Notes under the pieces: generated by a model
What the model was told of the DNA's origin: nothing
The model's input: the letters and a program-made list of their open reading frames with translations, nothing else
The model's database searches: none
Made by a program: the position numbers and the translations under genes
DNA from: DASRJW01 sp964567755
GTDB lineage: Bacteria > Krumholzibacteriota > Krumholzibacteriia > G020349025
Length of the DNA: 64,000 nt
Reading direction: 5' to 3'
NCBI GenBank assembly: GCA_964567755.1
Contig: CAZMNW010000037.1
Span: 186,001 to 250,000 of the forward strand
Shown here: positions 36,362 to 46,113 of the stretch, piece after piece
How positions within the stretch are numbered: the first letter of the stretch is position 1
Layout: the number at the start of each line of letters is the position of its first letter

Positions 36362-37219
36362 ATGTTGGATGCAGAACGTGTGCGCGCGGTCGTCGAAGCA
36401 GCACTCGCCGAGGACATCGGCACCGGGGACGCGACGACCTTGGCGATCGTGCCGGCTGCGCGTCGGGCGCGCGCGCGCGTGGTGGCCAAGGCATCGGGCG
36501 CGCTGGCCGGACGAGCGGTGTTCGAGGCGGTGTTCCACAGCTTGGCCGCGGATTGCCGCGTGCAAGGCAAGGACGACGGCAGCGCGGTGCACCCACACGA
36601 GGTGGTCTGGCAGCTCGACGGACCGGCGCGGGCGCTGCTCTCGGGCGAGCGCGTGGCGCTCAACTTCGTGCAGCACATGTCGGGAATCGCGACGCGGACG
36701 GCGCAGTTTGTACGCGCCGTGCAGGGAACGGGTGTGGTGGTGACCGACACCCGCAAGACCACTCCCGGGTTGCGCTTCTTGGAAAAATACGCCGTGCGTT
36801 GCGGCGGCGGCCAGAACCATCGCAGCCGCTTGGATGCAATGCTGCTGGTCAAAGAAAACCACATCGCGGCCGCCGGGTCCGTAGCGCAGGCAGTGCAGCT
36901 GGCCCTGCAGGCAGCCGACGGACGCCAGGTCGAAGTCGAAGTGCGCCATCTCGACGAATTGCGCCTCGTCATGTCGCTCGGTGTCGAGCGCGTGCTCCTC
37001 GACCATTGGACGCCGGACGGCGTGCGCCGGGCCTTGGCCTTGCGCGGCGCCGCGCCACGACCGGAAATCGAAGTCTCGGGCAATCTCACGCTCGAAACCG
37101 TCCGCGCCTTCGCTCTCCCCGGCGTGCAGACGGTGTCGGTGGGCTCGCTCACCCACAGTGCCCCGGCGCTGGATCTATCGCTTCTGTTCGAGGATGGCAG
37201 CGAAGGTGAGGTCGCGTGA
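36362..37219 (+). CDS. nadC: Nicotinate-nucleotide pyrophosphorylase (quinolinate phosphoribosyltransferase)
   Basis: NadC makes nicotinate mononucleotide from quinolinate and PRPP in de novo NAD synthesis. Motifs: EDIGTGDATT near the N-terminus, ALNFVQHMSGIAT, TDTRKTTPGLR and KYAVRCGGGQNHR, followed by LLVKENHI and the C-terminal VSVGSLTHSAPALDLSL. The basic pocket (R, K, H) is intact. ATG 36362 has GGAAGG five bases upstream. The stop overlaps the birA start (GTGA). nadA and nadB are not in the window. Confidence 0.96.
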   Translation: MLDAERVRAVVEAALAEDIGTGDATTLAIVPAARRARARVVAKASGALAGRAVFEAVFHSLAADCRVQGKDDGSAVHPHEVVWQLDGPARALLSGERVALNFVQHMSGIATRTAQFVRAVQGTGVVVTDTRKTTPGLRFLEKYAVRCGGGQNHRSRLDAMLLVKENHIAAAGSVAQAVQLALQAADGRQVEVEVRHLDELRLVMSLGVERVLLDHWTPDGVRRALALRGAAPRPEIEVSGNLTLETVRAFALPGVQTVSVGSLTHSAPALDLSLLFEDGSEGEVA

Positions 37220-38160
37220 GGCTCGCGGCGCCGGAATCGATGCTGGCGGCACTGCTGGCCATGCCGGAGGGATTGGACCCTGCCTGCACCGACGCCGACG
37301 CGCAGGCCACGGTGACGCATCTCACGGCGCGCGGATATCCACTCCGACGTGGCGCGGATCAACGTCTGCGCTTGGAGTGCGCCGCGGTGCATTTCGACCC
37401 GCAGCGTTTCGTCGCGGCCAAGCGCGGGATTTTTGCGCACGAGTTCGAAGTCTGGGAGAGCCTCGAGTCCACCAATGAGCGCGTCTGGGAACTGGCGCGG
37501 GCCGGCGCGGCACCCGGAACCCTGGTGCTGAGCGAACGGCAGGAGGCAGGCCGCGGCCGCCAGGGCCGGCGTTGGCAATGTCCAACGCACACGGGGTTGC
37601 TGTTCTCGGTGCTTCTCGATGGCGACCTGGAGCAGAGCGAGCGCCCGCAGCTGTTGCCGTTGGCGCTGGGCTTAGGTGTCGCGCAGGTGCTGCGCGAGGA
37701 AACCGGTCTCGCCATCGGTCTCAAATGGCCGAACGACATTCTGTGCAGAGAGCAGAAGTGCGGCGGCGTTTTGGTGGAGGCACGCCACCCCGGGAAGGGG
37801 ATCGTCGTTGGCTGTGGTCTGAATGTGCAGGTCGAGCGCACGTTCTTCGCCACGCACGGGCTCCTGGGCGCCGGGTCGCTGTTCGTAAGCGGCGGCGGAC
37901 CCGCGCGCGAAGTGCTGCTGGCACGCGTGCTCGAAGGCATGGAAGCGCGCTATCTGGATTGGGTGGCGATGCGATGGGAGGACTTGTTGCCGCGCTTTGG
38001 GGAACTCGACATGCTGCGCGGGCGGATGGTGGAGCTCGAGAGCGCCGGCAGGCGCGTTCGCGGCCGCTGCCGCGGGATCACGCCGACTGGGCTGCTGGCA
38101 ATCGAGCGTGCCGACGGCGGCATCGAGGCCTTCGCGGCCGGCGAGGTGCATTTGCGATGA
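37216..38160 (+). CDS. birA: Biotin--protein ligase BirA
   Basis: BirA attaches biotin to carboxylase carrier proteins. The catalytic domain starts with VWESLESTNERVWEL and has the biotinyl-AMP loop AGRGRQGRRW, then LKWPNDILCREQKCGGVLVE and GIVVGCGLNVQ. The C-terminal SH3-like domain ends GGIEAFAAGEVHL. The first 75 residues contain a degenerate-looking helix-turn-helix region (TVTHLTARGYPLRRGADQRL), so repressor activity is uncertain. The GTG start overlaps nadC by four bases and the stop overlaps coaX by ATGA. Confidence 0.93.
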   Translation: MRLAAPESMLAALLAMPEGLDPACTDADAQATVTHLTARGYPLRRGADQRLRLECAAVHFDPQRFVAAKRGIFAHEFEVWESLESTNERVWELARAGAAPGTLVLSERQEAGRGRQGRRWQCPTHTGLLFSVLLDGDLEQSERPQLLPLALGLGVAQVLREETGLAIGLKWPNDILCREQKCGGVLVEARHPGKGIVVGCGLNVQVERTFFATHGLLGAGSLFVSGGGPAREVLLARVLEGMEARYLDWVAMRWEDLLPRFGELDMLRGRMVELESAGRRVRGRCRGITPTGLLAIERADGGIEAFAAGEVHLR

Positions 38161-38987
38161 CCGCGCGCGCCACGAACCGGACGGCGCGTCTCGCGCCCGA
38201 CTTGTTGGCCGTCGACGTCGGCAACAGCAAAGTGCAGGCTGTGCTCGTCCGCGACGGACAGGAGCGCTGGCGCTGGCGCGTGGACTATGGCGAGGCCGCA
38301 GGGAACCCTTGGCAGCGACGTTTCGCCGTTGCCGCCACCGCGGCGCGGCGCGACAGTGCACGACCGGTGCCCATCGTGTTGGCGAGTGTCGCTCCGCACC
38401 GTGCCGCCATCATCACACGCATTCTCGAACGCAGCCACGGCCGGCGCGTGCATCGCGCCGGTTGGCGGGACGCGTGGCCGTTTCGGCTCGACGTCCGCCA
38501 CCCCGAGACAGTCGGTGCTGACCGTTTGGCGAATGTCGCCGGTTTGATAGCGCTCGGGCACACGACCGGCATCGTCATCGACGCCGGCACCGCGGTCACC
38601 ATCGACGTGCTGCGCCATCGGCGTTTCGTCGGCGGCCTCATCTTGCCCGGTCCGGTGCTGATGGCGCGGGCGCTGCACGCTCACACCGAGCAGTTGCCGC
38701 CGCTCGTGTTGCAGACGCCGGCGGCGCTCATCGGCGACGACACGCCGAGCGCGATGCAAGCCGGCATCTACTACGGGATGGTGCACGCCGTGGATGGCAT
38801 CACGGCGGCGTTGCGCGCGCAACTCGGTGCGCGGACGCGCGTCGTCTTGACCGGGGGGGGTGGATTCGATCTCGCGCAGACTCTCCTGCACGCCGAGTTC
38901 GACCCGGATCTCCTGTTCCACGGCTTGCGTCTCCTGTGGGCACGGCTGCTGCGGCGCCGCCACCGGGCGCCGCTCTCGCGGCGCTGA
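38157..38987 (+). CDS. coaX: Type III pantothenate kinase
   Basis: CoaX phosphorylates pantothenate, the first step to coenzyme A. It belongs to the ASKHA fold: phosphate loop LAVDVGNSKVQAVL, the PETVGADRLANV motif, DAGTAVTIDVL and the C-terminal VVLTGGGGFDLA. Length is 276 residues. Overlap with birA (ATGA) suggests one nadC-birA-coaX unit for cofactors. The pantothenate genes panB and panC lie further along in this window, so both ends of the pathway are represented. Confidence 0.92.
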   Translation: MTARATNRTARLAPDLLAVDVGNSKVQAVLVRDGQERWRWRVDYGEAAGNPWQRRFAVAATAARRDSARPVPIVLASVAPHRAAIITRILERSHGRRVHRAGWRDAWPFRLDVRHPETVGADRLANVAGLIALGHTTGIVIDAGTAVTIDVLRHRRFVGGLILPGPVLMARALHAHTEQLPPLVLQTPAALIGDDTPSAMQAGIYYGMVHAVDGITAALRAQLGARTRVVLTGGGGFDLAQTLLHAEFDPDLLFHGLRLLWARLLRRRHRAPLSRR

Positions 38988-39047
38988 CTTTCTCCTCCAC
39001 CGGCCGGCCTCGAATCTGGCAGACCGGTTGGGGGAGTGCTAGGCGTG

Positions 39048-39100
39048 AGATTCGATAAAAATAATAACATTATATAAATAAGCATGTTACGTGATCATGC
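39048..39100. other. AT-rich island upstream of groES
   Basis: About fifty bases that are overwhelmingly A and T (for example TTATATAAATA at 39070-39080) sit in otherwise very GC-rich DNA. At the right edge is an imperfect dyad, GCATG (39082-39086) with CATGC (39096-39100). It begins about 80 bases upstream of the groES -35. It could be an upstream activating or protein-binding element; no gene is present. Confidence 0.5.
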
Positions 39101-39129
39101 GCGGTCCTCGCCCGGACGCAGACCCCCCC

Positions 39130-39159
39130 TTGCCAAACGACCCGCCACCCGGGTATATT
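39130..39159 (+). promoter_or_regulatory. groESL promoter
   Basis: TTGCCA at 39130-39135 and TATATT at 39154-39159 are 18 bases apart. The predicted start near 39166 lies at the edge of the CIRCE element, so HrcA binding would block it. Confidence 0.65.
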
Positions 39160-39167
39160 GTCGGCGT

Positions 39168-39194
39168 TTAGCAGTCGTAAGCATCGAGTGCTAA
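39168..39194 (+). promoter_or_regulatory. CIRCE operator (HrcA binding site)
   Basis: TTAGCAGTC, nine bases, then GAGTGCTAA. The consensus is TTAGCACTC-N9-GAGTGCTAA, so only one base in the left arm differs and the spacer is exact. It lies just after the groES promoter and marks HrcA-controlled heat-shock expression. hrcA itself is not in the window. Confidence 0.93.
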
Positions 39195-39249
39195 GGAAGT
39201 CTTCGTCCGGAGTCTGCCCTGCAAGCAGGGCGGCGAAAAGGAGGTCACC

Positions 39250-39534
39250 ATGTCCATCCGGCCGTTGTCGGATCGGGTTCTCGTTCGGGCCCTGGAGGAA
39301 CTGGAAGTCAAGCGCGGCGGGATCATCATCCCCGACACCGCGAAGGAGAAGCCGCAGGAAGGCGAGGTCATCGCGGTGGGACCGGGTCGCTTGAGCGACA
39401 AGGGCGAGCGTATTGCGATCGAGGTCAAGACCGGCGATCGCGTGCTCTTCGGCAAATACTCGGGCACCGAGGTCAATGTCGGCGCCGAGGCATTGCTCAT
39501 CATGCGCGAGACCGACATCCTCGCCGTTCTCTAG
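39250..39534 (+). CDS. groES: Co-chaperonin GroES
   Basis: The 94-residue lid of the GroEL chamber. It starts MSIRPLSDRVLVRALEE, contains the mobile loop region KRGGIIIPDTAKEKPQEGEV and the GDRVLFGKYSGTEV core. A strong Shine-Dalgarno AAAGGAGG precedes ATG 39250. It is the first gene of the CIRCE-controlled groES-groEL operon. Confidence 0.97.
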   Translation: MSIRPLSDRVLVRALEELEVKRGGIIIPDTAKEKPQEGEVIAVGPGRLSDKGERIAIEVKTGDRVLFGKYSGTEVNVGAEALLIMRETDILAVL

Positions 39535-39602
39535 ACGCGCGCCGCGGCGCGCGCAGGACGACGAGCGCGAACCACGATCCACGAATGAATGGAGGCGAAT
39601 CG

Positions 39603-41222
<1,620 letters not shown>

Positions 41223-41244
41223 TCCGGTTCCTGCGATGTCGTGT

Positions 41245-41273
41245 GCACGGCGGCGGGGTTCCCGCCGCCGTGC
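41245..41273 (+). terminator. Hairpin after groEL
   Basis: A perfect 13-base-pair stem (41245-41257 with 41261-41273, starting GCACGGCGGCGGG) with a three-base loop, 22 bases after the groEL stop. There is no T-run afterwards, so it is either a U-independent terminator or an mRNA-stabilising hairpin. Confidence 0.6.
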
Positions 41274-41370
41274 TGCTTCGCGGCGTCGGCACGCGGCGTG
41301 CTGTGCGGCTGCGATCCCCGTTGGTGCCGGAGCGACGCTGCGGCCGGGAACCCAATTCCGCTGACTTGGG

Positions 41371-41399
41371 TTGACGCATCCGCAAGCAGTCGCTATTTT
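41371..41399 (+). promoter_or_regulatory. Promoter of the 41405 gene, leaderless type
   Basis: TTGACG at 41371-41376 and TATTTT at 41394-41399 are 17 bases apart. The -10 ends only five bases before ATG 41405, and no Shine-Dalgarno is possible, so the message should start at the ATG. Confidence 0.7.
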
Positions 41400-41404
41400 A
41401 CGGC

Positions 41405-42211
41405 ATGCTTCTGACCGGCCGGAGACCCAAGATCCTCGTGTTGCTTGCCGGCGTGGCGCTGCAGCCGAGCGGCGTGCATGGCGCATCGCCCGACTCGTGG
41501 CTGACCACCATTCCGATGTTGCGCGCGGTGGGGCCGGCGCGTGGTGTGGATCCTCCCGCCACGATCTTGCAGGGCTGCACCGCGTTCGAGCAAGCGAGTC
41601 AGTGCTTCAACCCGAGTGCGTTGACTCGTACCGTGAACGTGGCGTCGTTTTTCGACGCGCAGGAGACGAGCGCCTCCTCGCACTATTTCCTCAAGCTGTT
41701 CCGCAACGACACCGCCGACAGCTTGCGCTTGCAGGGCATGGGATTCTATTCGACAAGCTCGAGCCCCACATCGCACGTCTTCCAAGCCGCGGGCGCGATC
41801 CTCACCGGGACGGATCTCGTGTTCCCGCGCGGGGATGGGCTGCTCAACTTGCGCGCCGTGGGGATCGCAGGCAACCCATTCGGAGAAATGACATGCGTGG
41901 AGTTCGACTATGCGATCGACACCAAGGGCCGGCGTGTCGACGCGATGCTGGCGCCCGGGGAAGCGGCGTGGGTGGCTTTGCGCTTCCCGACGCTCGCGAT
42001 CGGCACGTTCCTCGGGATTCTCGCCGACACGGACACCGATGATTTGGCGTGCGATTTCATGACCCAGGATGGCGGCGAGCACTGGTTCCGGCCCGATCCT
42101 TTGAATCGCCCCTTCTTCGATTGGGGCATCACGGTGTTCACGACGGGCGTGGTGCGTGCGCTGCAGCCACCGCCTCCCACGTGGTCGCTGGTCAAGGCGT
42201 TGTACCGCTGA
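41405..42211 (+). CDS. Exported protein of unknown function
   Basis: I do not recognise the family. The 268-residue protein begins with a signal peptide (KILVLLAGVALQPSGVHGA) and then looks like an all-beta domain, with SHYFLKLFRNDTADSLRLQG and VEFDYAIDTKG. It has two cysteines in the first third (GCTAFEQASQCF) that could form a disulfide. The C-terminus is TWSLVKALYR after a proline run. It has its own leaderless-type promoter and is followed after 54 bases by a secreted propeller lipoprotein, so the two may work together outside the inner membrane. Confidence 0.7.
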   Translation: MLLTGRRPKILVLLAGVALQPSGVHGASPDSWLTTIPMLRAVGPARGVDPPATILQGCTAFEQASQCFNPSALTRTVNVASFFDAQETSASSHYFLKLFRNDTADSLRLQGMGFYSTSSSPTSHVFQAAGAILTGTDLVFPRGDGLLNLRAVGIAGNPFGEMTCVEFDYAIDTKGRRVDAMLAPGEAAWVALRFPTLAIGTFLGILADTDTDDLACDFMTQDGGEHWFRPDPLNRPFFDWGITVFTTGVVRALQPPPPTWSLVKALYR

Positions 42212-42265
42212 AACGAGCCAGCGGATGGATTTGCGGTGCGAAGGCACCGGAGGGGGGCGCCGAGA

Positions 42266-43897
42266 TTGAACCACCGCAAGCGCACCGTGACTCTCGTGTT
42301 CGCTGTCGCCGCGCTGCTCGGGATCGCCTCGTGCGGTGACGACTCTGTGGCCCCACCCCCCGACGGCGGCAACGGTGGCGGCAACGGCGGCGGCCCCATC
42401 GATGTCTTCGACGTTTTCCTCCGTCCTTATGTCATCGAGCGCGGATCCTCACTCGCCGAGGGTCTTCCCAACCCGCAACAGGCGCTGTATGCCTTGACGG
42501 CGTTCTATCAGGGGGGATCGGCAGGGGCCACCTTCACCTGGGGGCTCGACGCGCGTCTCGGGGCGATCTTGCCGAAGACGTCCGAGTTGGGGACGAACAG
42601 TGTCACGGTTTCTTTGCTCAACGAGGGGGATACACCGCTCGGGGTCTATGAAATCAGCGTCGATGCCCAAAGCGGCGGAATCCAGAGTTCGATGACCAAG
42701 CGCTTTGCGGTGGTCGAGCTCAACTGGATGAAGCACGAGCGGGCGGCGATCACCAACCCGGCCGATCCACCGTTGGATCTCGAACTCGACCCGGTGTTCG
42801 TGTTGCGTCCGGCCGGAGAGCAGATCTATTTCATCGGCTCGCCGAGCAAGCAATCGGTCAGCCTGTGGGCGATTCCTGCCGATCGGAGCCTGGCGGCGCC
42901 ACAAGCGCTGCCGGAAACGGCACTCTTCCGCCTTCCTCCTCTCTGCATCGACGAGCCGTGCGGGATCGACACACTGAACACCGAGCAAGCGCGCATCGCC
43001 GAGGAGCGCGAGCCGGATCCTTCGCCAGCCGGTTTGGGGCGTGACGAGTTGCTGTTTGCCTCGCAGATGGATCCGCAGTATTACGACCGCCAGACGACGC
43101 AGGTGGAAGACGTCTTTCCGTTCAATCTCTGGATGGTGAAGCAGCAAACGGGGGTGCCTGGCGTGGCCAAGGTGCTCACCTATGATCTCAAGGGCGGCGC
43201 CGCGGGACTCGAGCGTTACGCCGTGCATCACCACCGGCAGCCGCGCTGGGATCCGTCGTCCGTGGCGGGGCCGGGGCAGGCGGCACGCATCGCGTTCATT
43301 TCCAACCGCGGTCCGGATCCGAAGGTCGTGTACGACGCCAACCTGTGGCTTGCGGACCTTCTCGATTCCAACTCCGATGGCGTGAGTGACACCTTGGTCA
43401 ACATGCGTGCCATCACCGAGGGCGGCATCAGCAGTTTCGACTGGACCGCCGATGGACAAAGCATTTACTTCCTGCGCTCCGGAAAAGAATTCATCTACCG
43501 TTTGACCGTCGCCAATCCATCGGCGATCGAGGAGATCAGCCTCGCCGAGCATGATTCGGAGCTCACCAATCTGGGGTTCATCAGCGTGTTCAAGGGTGAT
43601 TCCAATTTGCTCACGTTCCAAGGGACGTCCGAAAACCGCGTCTACCTCTACGTGCTGGATCGCAGCACGAACTCCCTCATCCGGATCACCCCGTACGAGT
43701 TCGCCGCTGGGCGCAACCTGTTTCCGCGCTGGCACCCGACCCGGCGCGAGATCGTCTTCGTCTCCGACTACACCGTGGCCCGATGGCTGGGCGGCGGGGA
43801 TACGTACCCGCTCGGTAATTCACTGTTCGCGGGCCAAATCCGCACCCTGTATCCCTCCGTCTGGACCATCCGGCTCGAGGAGCGCTCTAGTCCTTGA
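42266..43897 (+). CDS. TolB-like (PD40) beta-propeller lipoprotein
   Basis: With the TTG start at 42266 the protein begins MNHRKRTVTLVFAVAALLGIASC, read as signal plus lipobox I-A-S-C, followed by a Gly/Asn-rich tether. A GTG at 42236 is in frame, but would give a longer n-region. The body has Ig-like strands and then propeller blades with PD40-type motifs: ARIAFISNRGPDPKVVYDANL, ISSFDWTADGQSIYFLRSG and FPRWHPTRREIVFVSDYT. Such propellers bind proteins or peptides at the outer membrane or surface. Total about 543 residues. Role unknown. Confidence 0.75.
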   Translation: MNHRKRTVTLVFAVAALLGIASCGDDSVAPPPDGGNGGGNGGGPIDVFDVFLRPYVIERGSSLAEGLPNPQQALYALTAFYQGGSAGATFTWGLDARLGAILPKTSELGTNSVTVSLLNEGDTPLGVYEISVDAQSGGIQSSMTKRFAVVELNWMKHERAAITNPADPPLDLELDPVFVLRPAGEQIYFIGSPSKQSVSLWAIPADRSLAAPQALPETALFRLPPLCIDEPCGIDTLNTEQARIAEEREPDPSPAGLGRDELLFASQMDPQYYDRQTTQVEDVFPFNLWMVKQQTGVPGVAKVLTYDLKGGAAGLERYAVHHHRQPRWDPSSVAGPGQAARIAFISNRGPDPKVVYDANLWLADLLDSNSDGVSDTLVNMRAITEGGISSFDWTADGQSIYFLRSGKEFIYRLTVANPSAIEEISLAEHDSELTNLGFISVFKGDSNLLTFQGTSENRVYLYVLDRSTNSLIRITPYEFAAGRNLFPRWHPTRREIVFVSDYTVARWLGGGDTYPLGNSLFAGQIRTLYPSVWTIRLEERSSP

Positions 43898-43955
43898 CAG
43901 CGTGGGAAGAGCGGCCCAAGCTCGACGCGATGCGCAGCGGAACTCCAGCAAAATA

Positions 43956-43976
43956 GGTAACTTGGCGGTAACTTGG
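43956..43976 (+). repeat. Tandem repeat before folK
   Basis: GGTAACTTGG occurs at 43956-43965 and again at 43967-43976, an 11-base period just before the folK ATG (43984). The second copy runs into GGAG, the folK ribosome binding site. It could be a regulatory site or chance duplication. Confidence 0.6.
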
Positions 43977-43983
43977 AGCGGCC

Positions 43984-44517
43984 ATGCGGCAAGCCCCGGT
44001 GCTCCTGTATCTGGGTCTGGGATCGAACCTGGGCGAGCGCGAGCAGCATCTGCGGCGCGGCCTCGAGGGTTTAGAGCGCGATGGGCTCGTGGTGCGGCGG
44101 TGCTCGCAGCTGTATCGCGGGCCGTACCTCGGACCGGGGCCGCCGCAGCGCGACTACGTGAACGCAGTCCTCGAAGCAGAGACCACCTTGGCGCCGCTCG
44201 AGCTGCTGGAACTGGCCGGCAGGGTCGAGGCGGCTCAGGGCCGCGCGCCGCGGACGCATCTGCAACCGCGCACATTGGACGTGGACGTGCTCTTCTACGG
44301 CGGTTGGAACATCCGGCACCCGCGGTTGGTGGTGCCCCATCCGCGTCTTGGCGAACGCAGGTTCGTGCTCGAACCGTTGGCTGAGCTCGGGGGGCTGGAG
44401 AAACTGCCCGTGCCGGCACTCGCGGCACGGCTCGAGATCCTGCGAACTCTGCAGCAGGTCGCGATTCACGCGCCGTCGCTCATCCCCGGAGATCGCCGTG
44501 TGTCCGCTGTCGCCTGA
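43984..44517 (+). CDS. folK: 6-hydroxymethyl-7,8-dihydropterin pyrophosphokinase
   Basis: FolK transfers pyrophosphate to hydroxymethyl-dihydropterin in folate synthesis. The N-terminal LLYLGLGSNLGERE, RTLDVDVLFYGGWNI and HPRLVVPHPRLGERRFVLEPL are the classic HPPK motifs, with the metal-binding D-x-D in LDVDV. The 177-residue length is normal. GGAG precedes the ATG by five bases. No folP or folB is adjacent; the next gene overlaps by 20 bases, suggesting coupling. Confidence 0.94.
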   Translation: MRQAPVLLYLGLGSNLGEREQHLRRGLEGLERDGLVVRRCSQLYRGPYLGPGPPQRDYVNAVLEAETTLAPLELLELAGRVEAAQGRAPRTHLQPRTLDVDVLFYGGWNIRHPRLVVPHPRLGERRFVLEPLAELGGLEKLPVPALAARLEILRTLQQVAIHAPSLIPGDRRVSAVA

Positions 44518-45151
44518 GATTCGTTACATTGCCATCGAGGGCGTGATCGGCGCCGGCAAGACCAGCCTGGCGCGACTGCTCGCGCGCGACACGGGGGCGC
44601 GCTTGCACCTCGAAGTGGTGGATGACAACCCGTTCTTGCCGCGCTTCTACGCTGATCCAAAACGCCATGCTTTCCAGACTCAGATCTTCTTTCTCTTGTC
44701 GCGGTTTCGCCAGCAACAGGAGTTGTTCCAGCATGATCTGTTCGGCACCGCAGTGATGAGCGACTATATCTTCGCCAAGGATCGCATCTTCGCCAACGTC
44801 ACCCTGGACGACGAAGAGCTGCGGCTGTACGAGCGCCTGGCCTCGGAGCTCGAACCGCGCGTGCCGGTGCCCGATGTCGTCGTCTACCTGCAAGCCGCGG
44901 TCGACGTGCTGATGACGCGGATCGCGCGTCGCGGGCGCGAGTACGAACGCAGCATCTCGCGTGCGTACATCGAGGAGTTGAACGATGCGTACAACCATTT
45001 TTTCTTCCACTACCGCGACACCCCGTTGCTCGTGGTGAACACCAGCGACATGGACTTCGTCCGCACCCCGCAGCACTACGAGATCTTGCGCCGGCAGATC
45101 AGCGAACCGTTCCAGGGCGTGCGCTACTACACTCCGGCCTGGGAGAAGTGA
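44498..45151 (+). CDS. Deoxynucleoside kinase (dGK/dAK-type)
   Basis: A 217-residue kinase of the dNK family, phosphorylating deoxynucleosides for salvage. It has P-loop GVIGAGKTSLARLLA, then EVVDDNPFLPRFYADPKRH, SDYIFAKDRIFA (the E/D-R-S-like region) and the lid RIARRGREYER. GTG 44498 has GGAG six bases upstream and overlaps folK by 20 bases. The D-N-P-F-L motif resembles bacterial deoxyadenosine/deoxyguanosine kinases; base specificity cannot be read with certainty. Confidence 0.88.
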   Translation: MCPLSPEIRYIAIEGVIGAGKTSLARLLARDTGARLHLEVVDDNPFLPRFYADPKRHAFQTQIFFLLSRFRQQQELFQHDLFGTAVMSDYIFAKDRIFANVTLDDEELRLYERLASELEPRVPVPDVVVYLQAAVDVLMTRIARRGREYERSISRAYIEELNDAYNHFFFHYRDTPLLVVNTSDMDFVRTPQHYEILRRQISEPFQGVRYYTPAWEK

Positions 45152-45152
45152 C

Positions 45153-46109
45153 ATGGCGTCCAAGCTGCGGCCGGACCCAGTGGAGCCAGAAGGCGGCGGG
45201 GCGGCCACACCGCCTCCAGCGACCGCCAACGACGCGCCGGCAGCGCCCGGGGCGGCCGCGCGCGACGGCGGTGGCGCGGCGAGCCGCGCCAGCTCGACGC
45301 GGTCGCGTGCCAAGGTCACACGCGCGACACTTCTCGAGATGAAGCGACGGGCCGAGCGCATCGTCATGGTGACGGCTTATGATCATCCGTTCGCGCGCAT
45401 CGCCGACGCGGCTGGTGTCGATGTCCTGCTCGTCGGTGACAGTCTCGGCATGGTGGTTCTGGGATTCGAAACCACCCTGCCGGTGACGATGGAGCACATG
45501 ATCCATCACACGCAGGCGGTGGCGCGCGCACGTCCAACGGCGATGGTCGTCGCCGACCTGCCCTTCATGTCGTACCAAGTGAACGCGGAGGACGCGCTGC
45601 GCAATGCCGGAAGACTGGTCCAATCCGGCGGCGCCGAGGCCGTGAAGCTCGAAGGCGGAGCGCGCTCAAGGGCGGCCATCGAGGCCATTGCCGGCGCGGG
45701 GATCCCGGTCATGGGCCACATCGGCCTCACCCCGCAGTCCGTGCATCAGCTCGGCGGATACCGCGTCCAAGGGCGCGATGCGAATGGGGTCGAACGGTTG
45801 ATGCTGGACGCGCAGGCGTTGCAGGAAGCGGGTTGCTTCGCGTTGGTGCTCGAGGCCATTCCATTGGCCGTCGCCCGCGAGATCACCACGGCTTTGCGGA
45901 TCCCGACCATCGGCATCGGCGCCGGACCGCACTGCGATGGTCAGGTCCTCGTGCTCCATGACGTCATCGGATTGCAAGCGGATTGGACACCGAAGTTCGT
46001 GCGCCGCTACGCCGACATCGCGGAAGCGACGCGCGTGGCGCTGGAAGCTTTCGTCCATGACGTGCGCCATGGCGATTTTCCGGACCGCGACCACAGCTAC
46101 GGAGGCTGA
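45153..46109 (+). CDS. panB: Ketopantoate hydroxymethyltransferase
   Basis: PanB makes ketopantoate from ketoisovalerate and methylene-tetrahydrofolate. The core starts at TRATLLEMKRRAERIVMVTA, with VDVLLVGDSLGMVVLGF, the metal ligands in GDS and DLP (ADLPFMSY), VKLEGG and PTIGIGAG. Before it lie about 45 residues rich in Ala, Pro and Gly, which no PanB needs. ATG 45153 has GGGAGAAG upstream and nearly abuts the kinase stop. panC follows at once. Confidence 0.94.
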   Translation: MASKLRPDPVEPEGGGAATPPPATANDAPAAPGAAARDGGGAASRASSTRSRAKVTRATLLEMKRRAERIVMVTAYDHPFARIADAAGVDVLLVGDSLGMVVLGFETTLPVTMEHMIHHTQAVARARPTAMVVADLPFMSYQVNAEDALRNAGRLVQSGGAEAVKLEGGARSRAAIEAIAGAGIPVMGHIGLTPQSVHQLGGYRVQGRDANGVERLMLDAQALQEAGCFALVLEAIPLAVAREITTALRIPTIGIGAGPHCDGQVLVLHDVIGLQADWTPKFVRRYADIAEATRVALEAFVHDVRHGDFPDRDHSYGG

Positions 46110-46113
46110 CCCC

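Noticed and set aside
34763..37156. An almost 800-codon minus-strand frame across uvrB and nadC
   Set aside because: It spans two well-identified forward genes and has no domain features; it is a shadow of high-GC codon use.
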